This document shows, one piece after another, positions 18,103-27,173 of a stretch of DNA of 64,000 bases; position 1 is the first letter of the stretch; every line of letters starts with the position of its first letter. Where the stretch lies: assembly GCA_963726995.1 (NCBI GenBank), contig CAVSEP010000006.1:1364001-1428000 (forward strand), read 5' to 3'. The DNA is from DAIDKA01 sp963726995 (lineage in GTDB: Bacteria; Pseudomonadota; Gammaproteobacteria; Steroidobacterales; Steroidobacteraceae). The translations under genes were made by a program, and so were the position numbers. Below the pieces are notes generated by a model, which was not told the origin of the DNA, made no database searches, and worked only from the letters and a program-made list of their open reading frames with translations.

Positions 18103-20399
18103 GGTGAACTCCTTGCGATCTTGGGCGGACGGGTACAGATCCACAGTGCCGCGGGCAGGGCGGTGAAATCGGCCAGCAGCGCCAGCACGAAGGCAGCGGA
18201 GGATACCGTGCCGAACTGGCGCATCGGCGGCAACGGCGAGAACGCCAGGGCCAGGAAGCCTGCGGCATTGATCAGGGTGGCGAACAGGATGGGCTTGCCG
18301 GCGACCAGGAAGGCATGGCGCAGGGCCGCCAGCGTCGAACCGCCGTCGCGCCCCTCCTGGTAGTGGTAGAAGAAGTGCACCTGGTCATTCTCGGTGGCGC
18401 CCAGCACGGTCGAGCCGATGAGGATGGTGGCGATGTTGAGCGCAATGCCCGCCCCGCGCATCACCAGGAAGGCCGCCAGGATGGCGAACAGCGAGGGGAT
18501 CATCGCCATCAGCCGCGCCAGCGGGCTGCGGAACACCAGCAGAAAGGCGCAGAAGATGACGCTGGCGGTCAGCAGGAAGCTTTCCATCAGGGTCGGCACC
18601 AGCTGCAGGGTGATCTGGTCGGACAGGACGCTCTCGCCCACCACCCGCGCCGTCACCGAGGCCAGGGCGGGCTGCCGGCGCTGCTCGGCAGCCCAGCTTT
18701 GCTCGATGTAGCGGCGCATGACGCCGATGTCGCCGAAGGCGCGGTCGCGGCCGCGAACGCTCAGGCGCACGTCGCCCAACGTATTGATATCCACGAAGCC
18801 CCGGGTCCCCGGGGTGGTGAGCAGGATCTGCTCCAGCTGCGCGGCGAGCGCCTCCCAGTCCCGCGGGTCCGTGGGCAGCTGATCCTGGCCGGACTGCACA
18901 TACCGCGCCCAGCGCAGCAGCGAGGTCGGCCCATCCACGGCGGTGATGCGCGGGTCGGTCTCCAGTGTCCTGACCAGCTGATCCACGGCGTGCAGGAACT
19001 GCGGATCGAGGGCCGCTGCGTGCGGCACCTTCAGCCACAGCTGATACACCCCCAGGCCGTTCTGCGCCTCGAAATAGCGTGTGTCCCGTGCCGCCGTCAC
19101 GCGTGGATCGATGTAGGTCAGCGTATCGGTCTGCAGCGCCAGCGGCCGGATATGCCCGGGAATGCCCACCAGGGCAATGAAGCCTGCGACCATGCCGGCC
19201 ACGGCGGCGGCCACCAGCGGCCAGCGCAGGGTTCGGGTGAGCGGCAGCCAGCGCTCCACGAAGGCCGGGTACCAGCGCCCGGCGGCGACGACCTCGCCCT
19301 GGGTGGGCGTGCGCAGCAGCTGCTGGAGCGCCGGAAAAAGCGTGAAACTTGCCACCCAGGCCACCACCAACCCCGCCGCGGTCCACAGTCCCATCTCGCG
19401 CACCGGGCGGATGTTGGACACGGCGAGCGCCGCGAAGCCCACGGCGGTGGCGAAGATCGACGCCGTGCAGGGCAGGAACTTGTTCGCCAGGATCCGCGCA
19501 TGGTGTGCGGCCAGGTCATCGGCGCCGGTGCGCTCGATGAAGCGCGAGTGGATGTAGACCAGGGTTGCGGTTGCCGTGACCAGCACGGTCAGCGGCACCA
19601 GCGAGGAGACGATGGTGTGCGTCCAGCCGGTGAGCGCCGCCAGACCGATGGCGATGGCCACCACCAGGCCCAGCGTAATGATGATGGCCAGCAGCGCCCG
19701 CCAGGAGCGATACAGCAGGAAGATCAGCGCAATCAGAAATACGCCGAACAGCGGCATGGAGCGCTGCGTGGCCGTCTGGGTCTCGCGCTCCAGCCAGGCA
19801 TCCAGCCAGGGCGAACCCACGCGACGGATCCGGTCGAAGGCTCCGCCCTGACTGCGCAACAGCGGCGCAGCCGCGGCATCGATGGCGGCGAGCATGCGAT
19901 CGCGATCGGCGGACGAGCGCACATGCAGCTCCAGCGCGATGCCCAGGAAGTGCGGTCCCAGCAGCCCCGCGCGGGTGAACAGGCGGGTGCCGGTGGCGAA
20001 GGCGCGCACGCGCTCGACTTCGCCGGAGCCCAGGGCCGTCCCGGGATGCGCACCACGATAGATGGTCAGCAGACTTTGCGGTTCCACCCCGGGGATTTTC
20101 GCCAGGTGCTGCTCGAGCTGATCCGCGCCCTGCAGCGCGGCCGCCTGCAGTGGCACGGCGGTCTCCAGCATCAACAGGGCCTGCACGCCTTCGGGGAACA
20201 GCTTCTCGAAGGCGACGGTGGCCTTGGCATCCGGATCATCGGCCACCGACAGACTGCCGATGGCATGGTCATCCGGAATCCGGGTGGCGCCGTAGATGCC
20301 CAGCCCGCCCAGCACCAGGAACACGGCCAGGATCAGCCCCCGCGCCGCCAGCACGCGGCTGAAGCAGCGGACCGCGAAGGGCGACGCTGACACGCTCAT
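18099..20399 (-). CDS. MMPL/RND superfamily exporter
   Basis: The 766-aa membrane protein has the layout of hydrophobe/hopanoid-type RND exporters (MMPL): TM1 near residues 20-40 (LILAVFLVLGGLGIYG), a large periplasmic domain, a cluster of five TM segments around residues 215-360, a second periplasmic domain and a final cluster from about residue 590. The repeated RND-type segments include NIRPVREMGLWTAAGLVVAW in the first half and IGSTVLGATENDQVHFFYHY in the second. The family moves lipids, hopanoids or hydrophobic small molecules across the inner membrane. The partner adaptor is absent. Confidence 0.85.
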   Translation of the reverse strand: MSVSASPFAVRCFSRVLAARGLILAVFLVLGGLGIYGATRIPDDHAIGSLSVADDPDAKATVAFEKLFPEGVQALLMLETAVPLQAAALQGADQLEQHLAKIPGVEPQSLLTIYRGAHPGTALGSGEVERVRAFATGTRLFTRAGLLGPHFLGIALELHVRSSADRDRMLAAIDAAAAPLLRSQGGAFDRIRRVGSPWLDAWLERETQTATQRSMPLFGVFLIALIFLLYRSWRALLAIIITLGLVVAIAIGLAALTGWTHTIVSSLVPLTVLVTATATLVYIHSRFIERTGADDLAAHHARILANKFLPCTASIFATAVGFAALAVSNIRPVREMGLWTAAGLVVAWVASFTLFPALQQLLRTPTQGEVVAAGRWYPAFVERWLPLTRTLRWPLVAAAVAGMVAGFIALVGIPGHIRPLALQTDTLTYIDPRVTAARDTRYFEAQNGLGVYQLWLKVPHAAALDPQFLHAVDQLVRTLETDPRITAVDGPTSLLRWARYVQSGQDQLPTDPRDWEALAAQLEQILLTTPGTRGFVDINTLGDVRLSVRGRDRAFGDIGVMRRYIEQSWAAEQRRQPALASVTARVVGESVLSDQITLQLVPTLMESFLLTASVIFCAFLLVFRSPLARLMAMIPSLFAILAAFLVMRGAGIALNIATILIGSTVLGATENDQVHFFYHYQEGRDGGSTLAALRHAFLVAGKPILFATLINAAGFLALAFSPLPPMRQFGTVSSAAFVLALLADFTALPAALWICTRPPKIARSSP

Positions 20400-20470
20400 G
20401 GCGTAGATTCCGGCGCGGCCGGCGGGGTGTGGGCGGGGCACTTCATGCGCCGGAATGATAGCCTAGTCAC

Positions 20471-21241
20471 ATGAGTCCACTGCTTGCAGCTGCGGCATCC
20501 TTGCTGGTGTTCTGCGCCCCCGGGTATCCGGGCACCAGCGGCGACGCGCAACCGCTGGTCGATGAATTTGCCGCCACGTTGGCCGCAGCCGCGGGCGGAC
20601 CCGCCGGCGCGCTAAGTGCGATCTATGACGCCAGCGAGCCGAGCGATCTTACGCGGCTCGCGGCCCCCGAGGCGGGCCTGGCGTTCGTGCCGTACCCGTT
20701 TTTCGTGCAGCACGGCGCGCAGCTGCATCTGGCGCCGCTGGTTCAGGCCGACGTGCAGCCCGCGGGTGTGCAGCAGCGCTGGACGCTGGTGCTGCCGAAG
20801 GGTCGTGCGCCCCCGCCGCAGGGCCTGGCGGGGCTCACCCTGATCAGCACTGCAGGCTACGCGCCGGATTTTGTGCGCGCAGTCCTGCACAATGTCGGGG
20901 CGTTGCCGTCATCGACCCGCATCACTGCCACCGGGCAGGTGCTCTCGGCGCTGCGCCGCGCGGCCAATGGTGACCCGGTCGCGGTACTGCTGGACCAGGA
21001 GCAGGCCGGGGCCCTGGCCTCCCTGCCGTTTGCGGCAAACCTGCAGACCGCCGGTGTTTCCGCGGCCGTGCCGGTGGCGCTGATCGTGGTGGTCGATGGC
21101 CGCATTCCCAAGGCGCGCGCGCAGCAACTGCAGCAGGCCCTGCTGCATCTGTCCGGCACGCCCGCGGGCGCCGCCACCTTGAACCGGTTGCGCCTCAATG
21201 GATTCGTGCTGCCCAGGTTGCCCGCGGCTCCCGGATCATGA
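20471..21241 (+). CDS. Exported PhnD-like substrate-binding protein
   Basis: A 256-aa protein with a signal peptide (LLAAAASLLVFCAPG). The mature part shows the alternating strand-helix pattern of a periplasmic binding fold related to phosphonate/ABC binding proteins: AGLAFVPYPFFVQHGAQLHLAPL, a second lobe with GLAGLTLISTAGYAPDFVRAVL, and VPVALIVVVDGRIPKAR. No transporter genes are adjacent, so it may be a stand-alone sensor or carrier. It overlaps the next gene by four bases (ATGA). Family assignment is by overall pattern only. Confidence 0.55.
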   Translation: MSPLLAAAASLLVFCAPGYPGTSGDAQPLVDEFAATLAAAAGGPAGALSAIYDASEPSDLTRLAAPEAGLAFVPYPFFVQHGAQLHLAPLVQADVQPAGVQQRWTLVLPKGRAPPPQGLAGLTLISTAGYAPDFVRAVLHNVGALPSSTRITATGQVLSALRRAANGDPVAVLLDQEQAGALASLPFAANLQTAGVSAAVPVALIVVVDGRIPKARAQQLQQALLHLSGTPAGAATLNRLRLNGFVLPRLPAAPGS

Positions 21242-21921
21242 ACCGCGGCACGCGCGCGGCCGCCGTGCTGGTGGTGTTGATTCTGGGCGGCTGCACCCTG
21301 ACGCCCCCGGCGGCGCCGCCATTGAGCGCTGCAGGCGCGCTTTCCGCCTCTCAACTCATCGCCGCCGTGCGTGCCGCCACGGACCGCATCGATCACTCGA
21401 AGGATCCAGCTGAACGCTCAATGTTGCTGGCGACGGCAACCGCGAATGCCCAGCAGTGCGTTGCGGGTGCGCCCGAGAATGCTGGCTGCCACTACGCCTG
21501 GGCGCAGGTGCTGGGTCTGACGGCGCGCGAGCGGCCGTTGCAGGCGGTCTCGCTGCTCAAGCAGATGCTGGCCAGCCTCAAACGGGCCGAGGAGTTGCAA
21601 CCCGCCCTGGATCATGCCGGACCCGCGCGGCTGACGGCGACCGTGCTGCTGCGGGCCCCGGGCTGGCCGCTGGGGCCTGGGGATGCCGATGCCGCGGTAC
21701 TCGCCGCGCAGCGCGCCGTGGATCGCGATCCGGCCTATCCGCCGAACCTGATCACGCTGGCGCAGGCGCAGGCAAAAACCGACGCGAGCGCCCGGGCGCG
21801 TGAAACCTATGAAAGCGCGCGACCTGCGGTGGCGGCGTGGCCGGGCGCAACGTCCGATGCGGCCAGCGATGCCGCTCAGTGGCGGCAGCAGATCGAGCAG
21901 GGGCTGCGCGAGTTGCCTTAG
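21238..21921 (+). CDS. TPR-like lipoprotein
   Basis: The 227-aa product has a lipoprotein signal ending in LILGGC (lipobox Cys near residue 19). The rest is helical with TPR-like spacing (ANAQQCVAGAPENAGCHYAW, AERTLQ-type helices, LTLAQAQAKTDASARARE). The arrangement recalls TatT-like TRAP-transporter T components and other TPR lipoproteins. It is coupled to the binding-protein-like gene upstream and may act with it in the envelope. The stop lies two bases from the typA stop. Confidence 0.6.
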   Translation: MNRGTRAAAVLVVLILGGCTLTPPAAPPLSAAGALSASQLIAAVRAATDRIDHSKDPAERSMLLATATANAQQCVAGAPENAGCHYAWAQVLGLTARERPLQAVSLLKQMLASLKRAEELQPALDHAGPARLTATVLLRAPGWPLGPGDADAAVLAAQRAVDRDPAYPPNLITLAQAQAKTDASARARETYESARPAVAAWPGATSDAASDAAQWRQQIEQGLRELP

Positions 21922-21922
21922 A

Positions 21923-23752
21923 TCAGGCGACGCTTTCCGCGCTGCGCGAGGCGCGCTTGCGTTCGTTGGCGTCCAGGAAGCGCTTGCGGATGCGGATGGA
22001 TTCCGGGGTCACCTCGACCAGCTCGTCCTCGTCGATGAACTCCACCGCGTACTCCAGCGTCATCTGGATGGGCGGCGTCAGCAATATGGCATCGTCCTTG
22101 CCGGCCGCGCGGACGTTGGTGAGCTTCTTGGTCTTGATGGGATTGACGACCAGGTCGTTCTCGCGGCTGTGGATGCCGATGATCATGCCTGGGTACAGCT
22201 TCTCACCCGGGTGCACGAACATGCGGCCGCGCTCCTGCAGATTGAACAGGGAGTAGGCCACGGCCTCACCCATCTCGTTGCTGATGAGCACGCCATTGTG
22301 GCGTTCCGGAATGTCGCCCTTCATCGGCGCGTAGCCGTCGAAAATGTGGCTCATGAGGCCATTGCCGCGGGTCAGGGTCATGAACTCGCCCTGGAAGCCG
22401 ATCAGGCCGCGGGCCGGCACCCGGTATTCCAGGCGCACCCGGCCCATGTCATCGATGATCATGTCGGTGAGATCGGCCTTGCGTACCCCTAAGGCCTCCA
22501 TCACCGCACCCTGGTGCTCGGCATCGATGTCGATGGTCAGGGCCTCGTACGGTTCGTGCTGCACGCCATCGACCAGGCGGGTCAGCACCTGCGGTTTGCC
22601 CACGGCGAGCTCATAGCCCTCGCGGCGCATGTTCTCGATCAGGATGGTCAGATGCAGTTCGCCGCGACCTGAGACGCGGAAGATATCCGGTTCGGCCGTG
22701 TCCTCCACCCGCAACGCCACGTTGCTCTGCAGTTCGCGGTACAGCCGCTCGCGGATCTGGCGGCTGGTCACGTACTTGCCTTCGCGCCCGGCCAGCGGCG
22801 AGGTATTGACCTGGAAATTCATCTGCAGCGTGGGTTCATCGACGCTGATCGGCGGCAGGCCTTCGGCCATTTCGCGATCGCAGATGGTGAGGCCGATGTT
22901 CACCTCATCGATACCGGTGACGGCGACGATGTCACCGGCGATGGCTTCGGCCACGGCCTGGCGCTGCAGTCCCTGGAAGGTCAGCACCTGCACGATCTTG
23001 GCCTCGCCGCGATTCTCATCACCATTGCGCAGAGCGACGACCTGGCCGCTGCGGATGGTGCCGCGGCGCACGCGGCCGATGCCGATGCGGCCGACGTAGG
23101 AGTTGTAGTCCAGCGTGGAAATCTGCAGCTGCAGGGGGGCGCTCGGATCGCTCGGCGGCGCCGGCACGTACTGCAGCACCGCTTCGAACAGCGCGGTCAT
23201 GTCCTGGCGCTGCTCGGTGCGGTCGAGGCTCGCCCAGCCCTGCAGCGCCGAGGCATAGACCACCGGAAAATCCAGCTGCGCGTCGGTGGCGCCCAGGCGG
23301 TCGAACAGTTCGAAGGTCTTGTCGACCACCCAGCCGGGGCGGGCCCCGGGGCGGTCGATCTTGTTGACCACCACGATGGCCTTGTGACCCAGGCCGAGGG
23401 CCTTGCGGGTGACGAACCGCGTCTGCGGCATCGGGCCCTCGACGGCGTCCACCAGCAGCAGCACGCCATCCACCATGGACAGCACGCGCTCCACCTCGCC
23501 GCCGAAGTCGGCGTGTCCGGGCGTGTCGACGATGTTGATCCGGGTGCCGCCGTACTCGATGGCGCAGTTCTTGGCGAGGATGGTGATGCCCCGCTCGCGC
23601 TCGATGTCATTGGAATCCATGACCCGCTCGCCCACCTTCTCATGTGCTTCGAAGGTTCCGGACTGCTTGAGCAGGCAGTCCACCAGCGTGGTCTTGCCAT
23701 GGTCGACGTGCGCGATGATGGCGATGTTGCGGATAGGGCGGTTCATGAGCAT
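21923..23752 (-). CDS. typA: Ribosome-associated translational GTPase TypA/BipA
   Basis: The 609-aa EF-G-like GTPase assists 50S assembly and stress translation. G-motifs are intact: AHVDHGKTT (G1), RGITILAKN (G2), DTPGHADFGGE (G3), NKIDRPGARP (G4). Domain II (GRIGIGRVRRGTIRSGQ) and the EF-G III/V-like domains follow, then the family-specific C-terminal part (GMIIGIHSRENDLVVNPIKTKKLTN). Two ATGs six bases apart (23752, 23746) fit; I chose the outer one. It is a single-gene unit with a short AT-rich gap before the DUF2721 gene. Confidence 0.97.
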   Translation of the reverse strand: MLMNRPIRNIAIIAHVDHGKTTLVDCLLKQSGTFEAHEKVGERVMDSNDIERERGITILAKNCAIEYGGTRINIVDTPGHADFGGEVERVLSMVDGVLLLVDAVEGPMPQTRFVTRKALGLGHKAIVVVNKIDRPGARPGWVVDKTFELFDRLGATDAQLDFPVVYASALQGWASLDRTEQRQDMTALFEAVLQYVPAPPSDPSAPLQLQISTLDYNSYVGRIGIGRVRRGTIRSGQVVALRNGDENRGEAKIVQVLTFQGLQRQAVAEAIAGDIVAVTGIDEVNIGLTICDREMAEGLPPISVDEPTLQMNFQVNTSPLAGREGKYVTSRQIRERLYRELQSNVALRVEDTAEPDIFRVSGRGELHLTILIENMRREGYELAVGKPQVLTRLVDGVQHEPYEALTIDIDAEHQGAVMEALGVRKADLTDMIIDDMGRVRLEYRVPARGLIGFQGEFMTLTRGNGLMSHIFDGYAPMKGDIPERHNGVLISNEMGEAVAYSLFNLQERGRMFVHPGEKLYPGMIIGIHSRENDLVVNPIKTKKLTNVRAAGKDDAILLTPPIQMTLEYAVEFIDEDELVEVTPESIRIRKRFLDANERKRASRSAESVA

Positions 23753-23837
23753 GTACGCGGTCTCGAAAGGGCCGCGAAGATTACCAGAAGAAGGCGACAA
23801 CCCATAGAAAACAAGCGGCTACGGCCCAAAAACGGCT

Positions 23838-24281
23838 TCAGGGGCGCCAGCGGCCCCCAATTCTGAGGGTGGAGGTGGCATAACGCACCTCCACGAAGAA
23901 CACCAGCAGGGAGGCGGTGAGCGTGAGCATGGCGGCACTGAAGATCACCGCGATCAGCAGGGTCATGTTGTCGGCCAGCAGGGCGGCGGTGAACAGCAGG
24001 ATCACGGTCATCGTTACCAGCACACCGGAAATGGTGCCCAGGGCGATGGCGTAGTTGATGTAGCGGGCGCGTTGCGCCAGCACGCCCAGGGCCTCATGCA
24101 GGTCGACGTGGGGATCGGCGTTCAGCCGGTCCTCCAGGATGCGGGCGCGATCGACAATGCGCGCCAGGCGGTTGGTGTACAGGGTCAATGTGACGCCCAC
24201 GCCGGAGAGCAGGAATACCGGCGCCACGGCGAGTTGGATGATGTGAGCGACATCGACGTTCAGGGCGGCTGTCAGGGGCAT
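23838..24281 (-). CDS. DUF2721 family membrane protein
   Basis: The 147-aa protein matches the DUF2721 layout: an N-terminal hydrophobic helix (VAPVFLLSGVGVTLTLYTNRLARIVDRAR), a polar helix (LHEALGVLAQRARYINYAIAL) and two more TM segments. The TNRLARIVDR segment is typical. Function unknown; members are small inner-membrane proteins. It overlaps the end of the protease gene by ten bases, so the two are probably cotranscribed. Confidence 0.8.
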   Translation of the reverse strand: MPLTAALNVDVAHIIQLAVAPVFLLSGVGVTLTLYTNRLARIVDRARILEDRLNADPHVDLHEALGVLAQRARYINYAIALGTISGVLVTMTVILLFTAALLADNMTLLIAVIFSAAMLTLTASLLVFFVEVRYATSTLRIGGRWRP

Positions 24282-25243
24282 GCCTTCATTTTGCCAGACT
24301 CACGCGCCTTTTGGCCGACGACCAGCAGCGCGACGCCCAGCAGCACATAGCTCCACGATGGCAGCGGCCCGTCCGAATCATGGCCGGCGGGCATGGTCCC
24401 CTGAGTGGTGGCCTGCAGCCACGCTGCGAAGCGTGGGTCGGCGGCGACGATACCGCCGCCAAATTCCCCGAATATGTAGGTCACGGGCTGGTTCGCCTGC
24501 GCCGTGGCCGCGAAGGTGTTGATCCCCAGGACCTGCAGGCTTGCGCCCACCGCGACAAACGCCGGTCCGCCGGAATCGCCATAGGCAACCATGGTTTCGA
24601 GGGCGTTGCCGAGCGTGGGGCCGCCGAGCGGACCGTTGCCGCTCGGGCCATCGAAGTCGTATTCGAAGAAGCTGCTGACCTTACCGCTGCTGTCCACCGC
24701 GGGGGCGAGCACATCCAGGGCATTGCGCCCGGTGCGCTTGACCGACGTGCCGGGGCCGACGCTGACGCCGGCAGTGCCGTTCCCGGAAGCGCCGTAGCCG
24801 GCGAGTACCAGCACCAGCCCGGTGCGCAGCGGCCCGCGATACAGGTCATAGATCGGGACATTGGCGGGTACCGGCGTGGCCAGCTGCAGGATGGCCAGGT
24901 CGTCGTAGGGGAAGTTGAACGTGGGGTAGGTCGTGGCGGAGCTGACGGCGCTGGTCCAGGGGCTGGGACCGGGGTTCAGCGTCACCTGCATGGCCGAGGC
25001 GTTGCCCGCGGCGGCCACATGGCCGGCGGTGAGGATGTATTGCGGGGCAATGACGACCCCCGAGTAGGTTGTCCCGTTGATGCTGATGGCCGCCACCCCC
25101 GCGAAGGGCGAGCCGGCGACATTGGCGTCGACGCGTGCGGCGGCCGAATCCGGCGCCGCGCCCGCCATCAGGGCTGCGGCCGGCATGGCGGGCAGCAGCG
25201 CCAGAAGCGCGGCCCAGGCGACGTGTTTGAGAAGGGTACCCAT
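24272..25243 (-). CDS. Exported trypsin-like serine protease with C-terminal membrane anchor
   Basis: The 323-aa protein has a signal peptide (VAWAALLALLPAMPAAALM) and a trypsin-fold domain with the full catalytic triad: His in ILTAGHVAA, Asp in PYDDLAILQL, Ser in YGDSGGPAFV. The last 30 residues are PLPSWSYVLLGVALLVVG followed by a basic patch. This looks like a C-terminal sorting or anchoring signal (hydrophobic helix plus positive tail) of the PEP-CTERM-like class, although no PEP motif is present. It is likely cell-surface or periplasmic. It is divergent from the ABC exporter. Confidence 0.85.
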   Translation of the reverse strand: MGTLLKHVAWAALLALLPAMPAAALMAGAAPDSAAARVDANVAGSPFAGVAAISINGTTYSGVVIAPQYILTAGHVAAAGNASAMQVTLNPGPSPWTSAVSSATTYPTFNFPYDDLAILQLATPVPANVPIYDLYRGPLRTGLVLVLAGYGASGNGTAGVSVGPGTSVKRTGRNALDVLAPAVDSSGKVSSFFEYDFDGPSGNGPLGGPTLGNALETMVAYGDSGGPAFVAVGASLQVLGINTFAATAQANQPVTYIFGEFGGGIVAADPRFAAWLQATTQGTMPAGHDSDGPLPSWSYVLLGVALLVVGQKARESGKMKACP

Positions 25244-25313
25244 GACGAGTCAGCCTAAGGGTGTACCTGAGCGCCATTTCCCCCACATGACGGTACGATG
25301 ATGGCTGGCTGTC

Positions 25314-27173
25314 ATGCCGCTCAGGAGATCCTTGGCCAAGAATCGAACCACGCAGGCCGCCGCCGGAACGGTGGATTCCACCTTGTCGGGCTTCTTCGGC
25401 GTCTTCCGCTACAGCCGGCAGGCCCTCGCCCTGGTGCTCAGCACCAGCCGCACGCTGACCCTGGCGCTGGCCGTGCTCACCATCATCGCCGGCACGGTGC
25501 CGGCCGGGATCGCCTGGGTGGGATCACAGCTGGTCGACGCCGTCGTGACGGTGATCCGCGTGGGCAATGGCGATGCGCAGCGCGTGCTGCACTTCGTCGT
25601 GCTGGAAGGCGTGCTGGTGGCGACCATGGCCGCCGCGCAGCGCGGCCTGTCGCTGTGCCAGTCATTGTTGCGCGCGCAGCTGGGCCAGCGCGTGAACGTG
25701 ATGATCCTCGAGAAGGCGCTGACCCTGGAACTCGCGCACTTCGAGGACTCCGAGTTCTACGACAAGCTCACGCGCGCACGCCGCGAGGCATCCAGCCGGC
25801 CGCTGAGCCTGGTCATGCGCACCTTTGGCCTGGTGCAGAACGCCATTTCGCTGGTGAGCTTCGGCACACTGCTGTTTCGCTTTTCGCCCTGGGCGGTGGC
25901 CGTGCTGCTGCTGTCGGGCCTGCCCGCCTTCATCGCTGAGGCGCGCTTTTCCGGGGATGCCTTCCGGCTGTTTCGCTGGCGTTCGCCGGAAACCCGCATG
26001 CAGCTGTACCTGGAGTCGGTGCTGGGCCGCGAGGAGCATGCCAAGGAGGTGCGACTGTTCGGCTTAGGCGCCCGACTGCTGGAGCGCTATCGCAAGATCT
26101 TCACGACGCTGTATCGCGAGGACCGTGCACTCACCATCCGGCGCGATGTCTGGGGCTTCTTCCTCGGCCTGATCGGTACCGGCGCGCTGTACCTGGCGTA
26201 TGCCTGGATCGCGCTCGCCACCGTCCACGGCATCATCACCTTGGGCAGGATGACCATGTACCTGATGCTGTTCCGACAGGGGCAGTCGGCGGTGTCGGCA
26301 GCCCTGTCCTCGGTGGGCGGCATGTACGAGGACAATCTCTACCTCTCGACCCTGTATGAGTACCTGGACACGCCGGTTGCGCAGGCGCCCGGGACGCTGA
26401 CCGCGGGCCCGAACCCCGAAGACGGCATCCGCTTCGAGAACGTCAGCTTCGTGTATCCCGGGGCGAGCGAGCCGGCGCTGGCCGATGTGACGCTGCACCT
26501 GCGGCCCGGCCACAGCCTGGCGCTGGTCGGTGAGAACGGCTCCGGCAAGACCACCCTCATCAAGTTGCTGACGCGTCTGTATCGGCCCACCTCGGGACGG
26601 GTGCTGCTGGACGGCCTGGACCTGGAACTGTGGGAGCAGAGCCGTCTGCGCGAGCGCATCGGAGTGATCTTCCAGGACTTTGCCCGCTACCAGATGCTGG
26701 TCGGAGAAAACGTCGGCGCCGGCGATGAACCCTTCTTCCTGGACGAGGCGCGCTGGCGCGAGGCCGGCGAGAAGGGCCAGGCGGATGATTTCATCCGGAC
26801 GCTGCCTGCCGGTTACCACACGCAGTTGGGCAAATGGTTCAAGGATGGCCGCGAGCTGTCCGGTGGACAGTGGCAGAAGATCGCCCTGTCGCGCGCCTTC
26901 ATGCGGATCCGGGCCGATGTGCTGGTGCTGGATGAACCCACCGCGGCGATGGACGCGCGCGCCGAAGCCATGGTGTTCGAACGCTTTCGCCAGCTGGGGC
27001 GCGACCGGATGACCATCCTGATCTCGCATCGCTTCTCGACGGTGCGCATGGCCGATGAGATCGCGGTACTGGAGAACGGCCGCATCATCGAAAGCGGCAG
27101 CCACGAGCAGCTGATGCAGCGTGCGGGGCACTATGCCGCGCTGTTCGCGCTGCAGGCGCGCGGCTATCGGTGA
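25314..27173 (+). CDS. ABC exporter (fused membrane and ATP-binding domains)
   Basis: The 619-aa half-transporter has an N-terminal six-helix membrane domain (about residues 45-345) and a C-terminal ABC domain. The latter has Walker A GENGSGKTT, Q-loop VIFQDFARYQM, signature ELSGGQWQKIALSRAF, Walker B VLVLDEPTAAMD and switch His ILISHRFST. The EDSEFYDKLTRARREASSRP segment is typical of lantibiotic/peptide-type exporters. The ATG at 25314 lacks a ribosome site; a TTG at 25332 follows AGGAG and may be the real start. It probably works as a homodimer exporting a peptide or hydrophobic compound. Its stop overlaps the glgX stop by ten bases. Confidence 0.9.
   Translation: MPLRRSLAKNRTTQAAAGTVDSTLSGFFGVFRYSRQALALVLSTSRTLTLALAVLTIIAGTVPAGIAWVGSQLVDAVVTVIRVGNGDAQRVLHFVVLEGVLVATMAAAQRGLSLCQSLLRAQLGQRVNVMILEKALTLELAHFEDSEFYDKLTRARREASSRPLSLVMRTFGLVQNAISLVSFGTLLFRFSPWAVAVLLLSGLPAFIAEARFSGDAFRLFRWRSPETRMQLYLESVLGREEHAKEVRLFGLGARLLERYRKIFTTLYREDRALTIRRDVWGFFLGLIGTGALYLAYAWIALATVHGIITLGRMTMYLMLFRQGQSAVSAALSSVGGMYEDNLYLSTLYEYLDTPVAQAPGTLTAGPNPEDGIRFENVSFVYPGASEPALADVTLHLRPGHSLALVGENGSGKTTLIKLLTRLYRPTSGRVLLDGLDLELWEQSRLRERIGVIFQDFARYQMLVGENVGAGDEPFFLDEARWREAGEKGQADDFIRTLPAGYHTQLGKWFKDGRELSGGQWQKIALSRAFMRIRADVLVLDEPTAAMDARAEAMVFERFRQLGRDRMTILISHRFSTVRMADEIAVLENGRIIESGSHEQLMQRAGHYAALFALQARGYR

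Noticed and set aside
18315..20390. Long open frame antisense to the MMPL exporter
   Set aside because: Composition rich in Arg, Gln, His and Gly with no recognisable domain; it mirrors the GC-rich codons of the real minus-strand gene.
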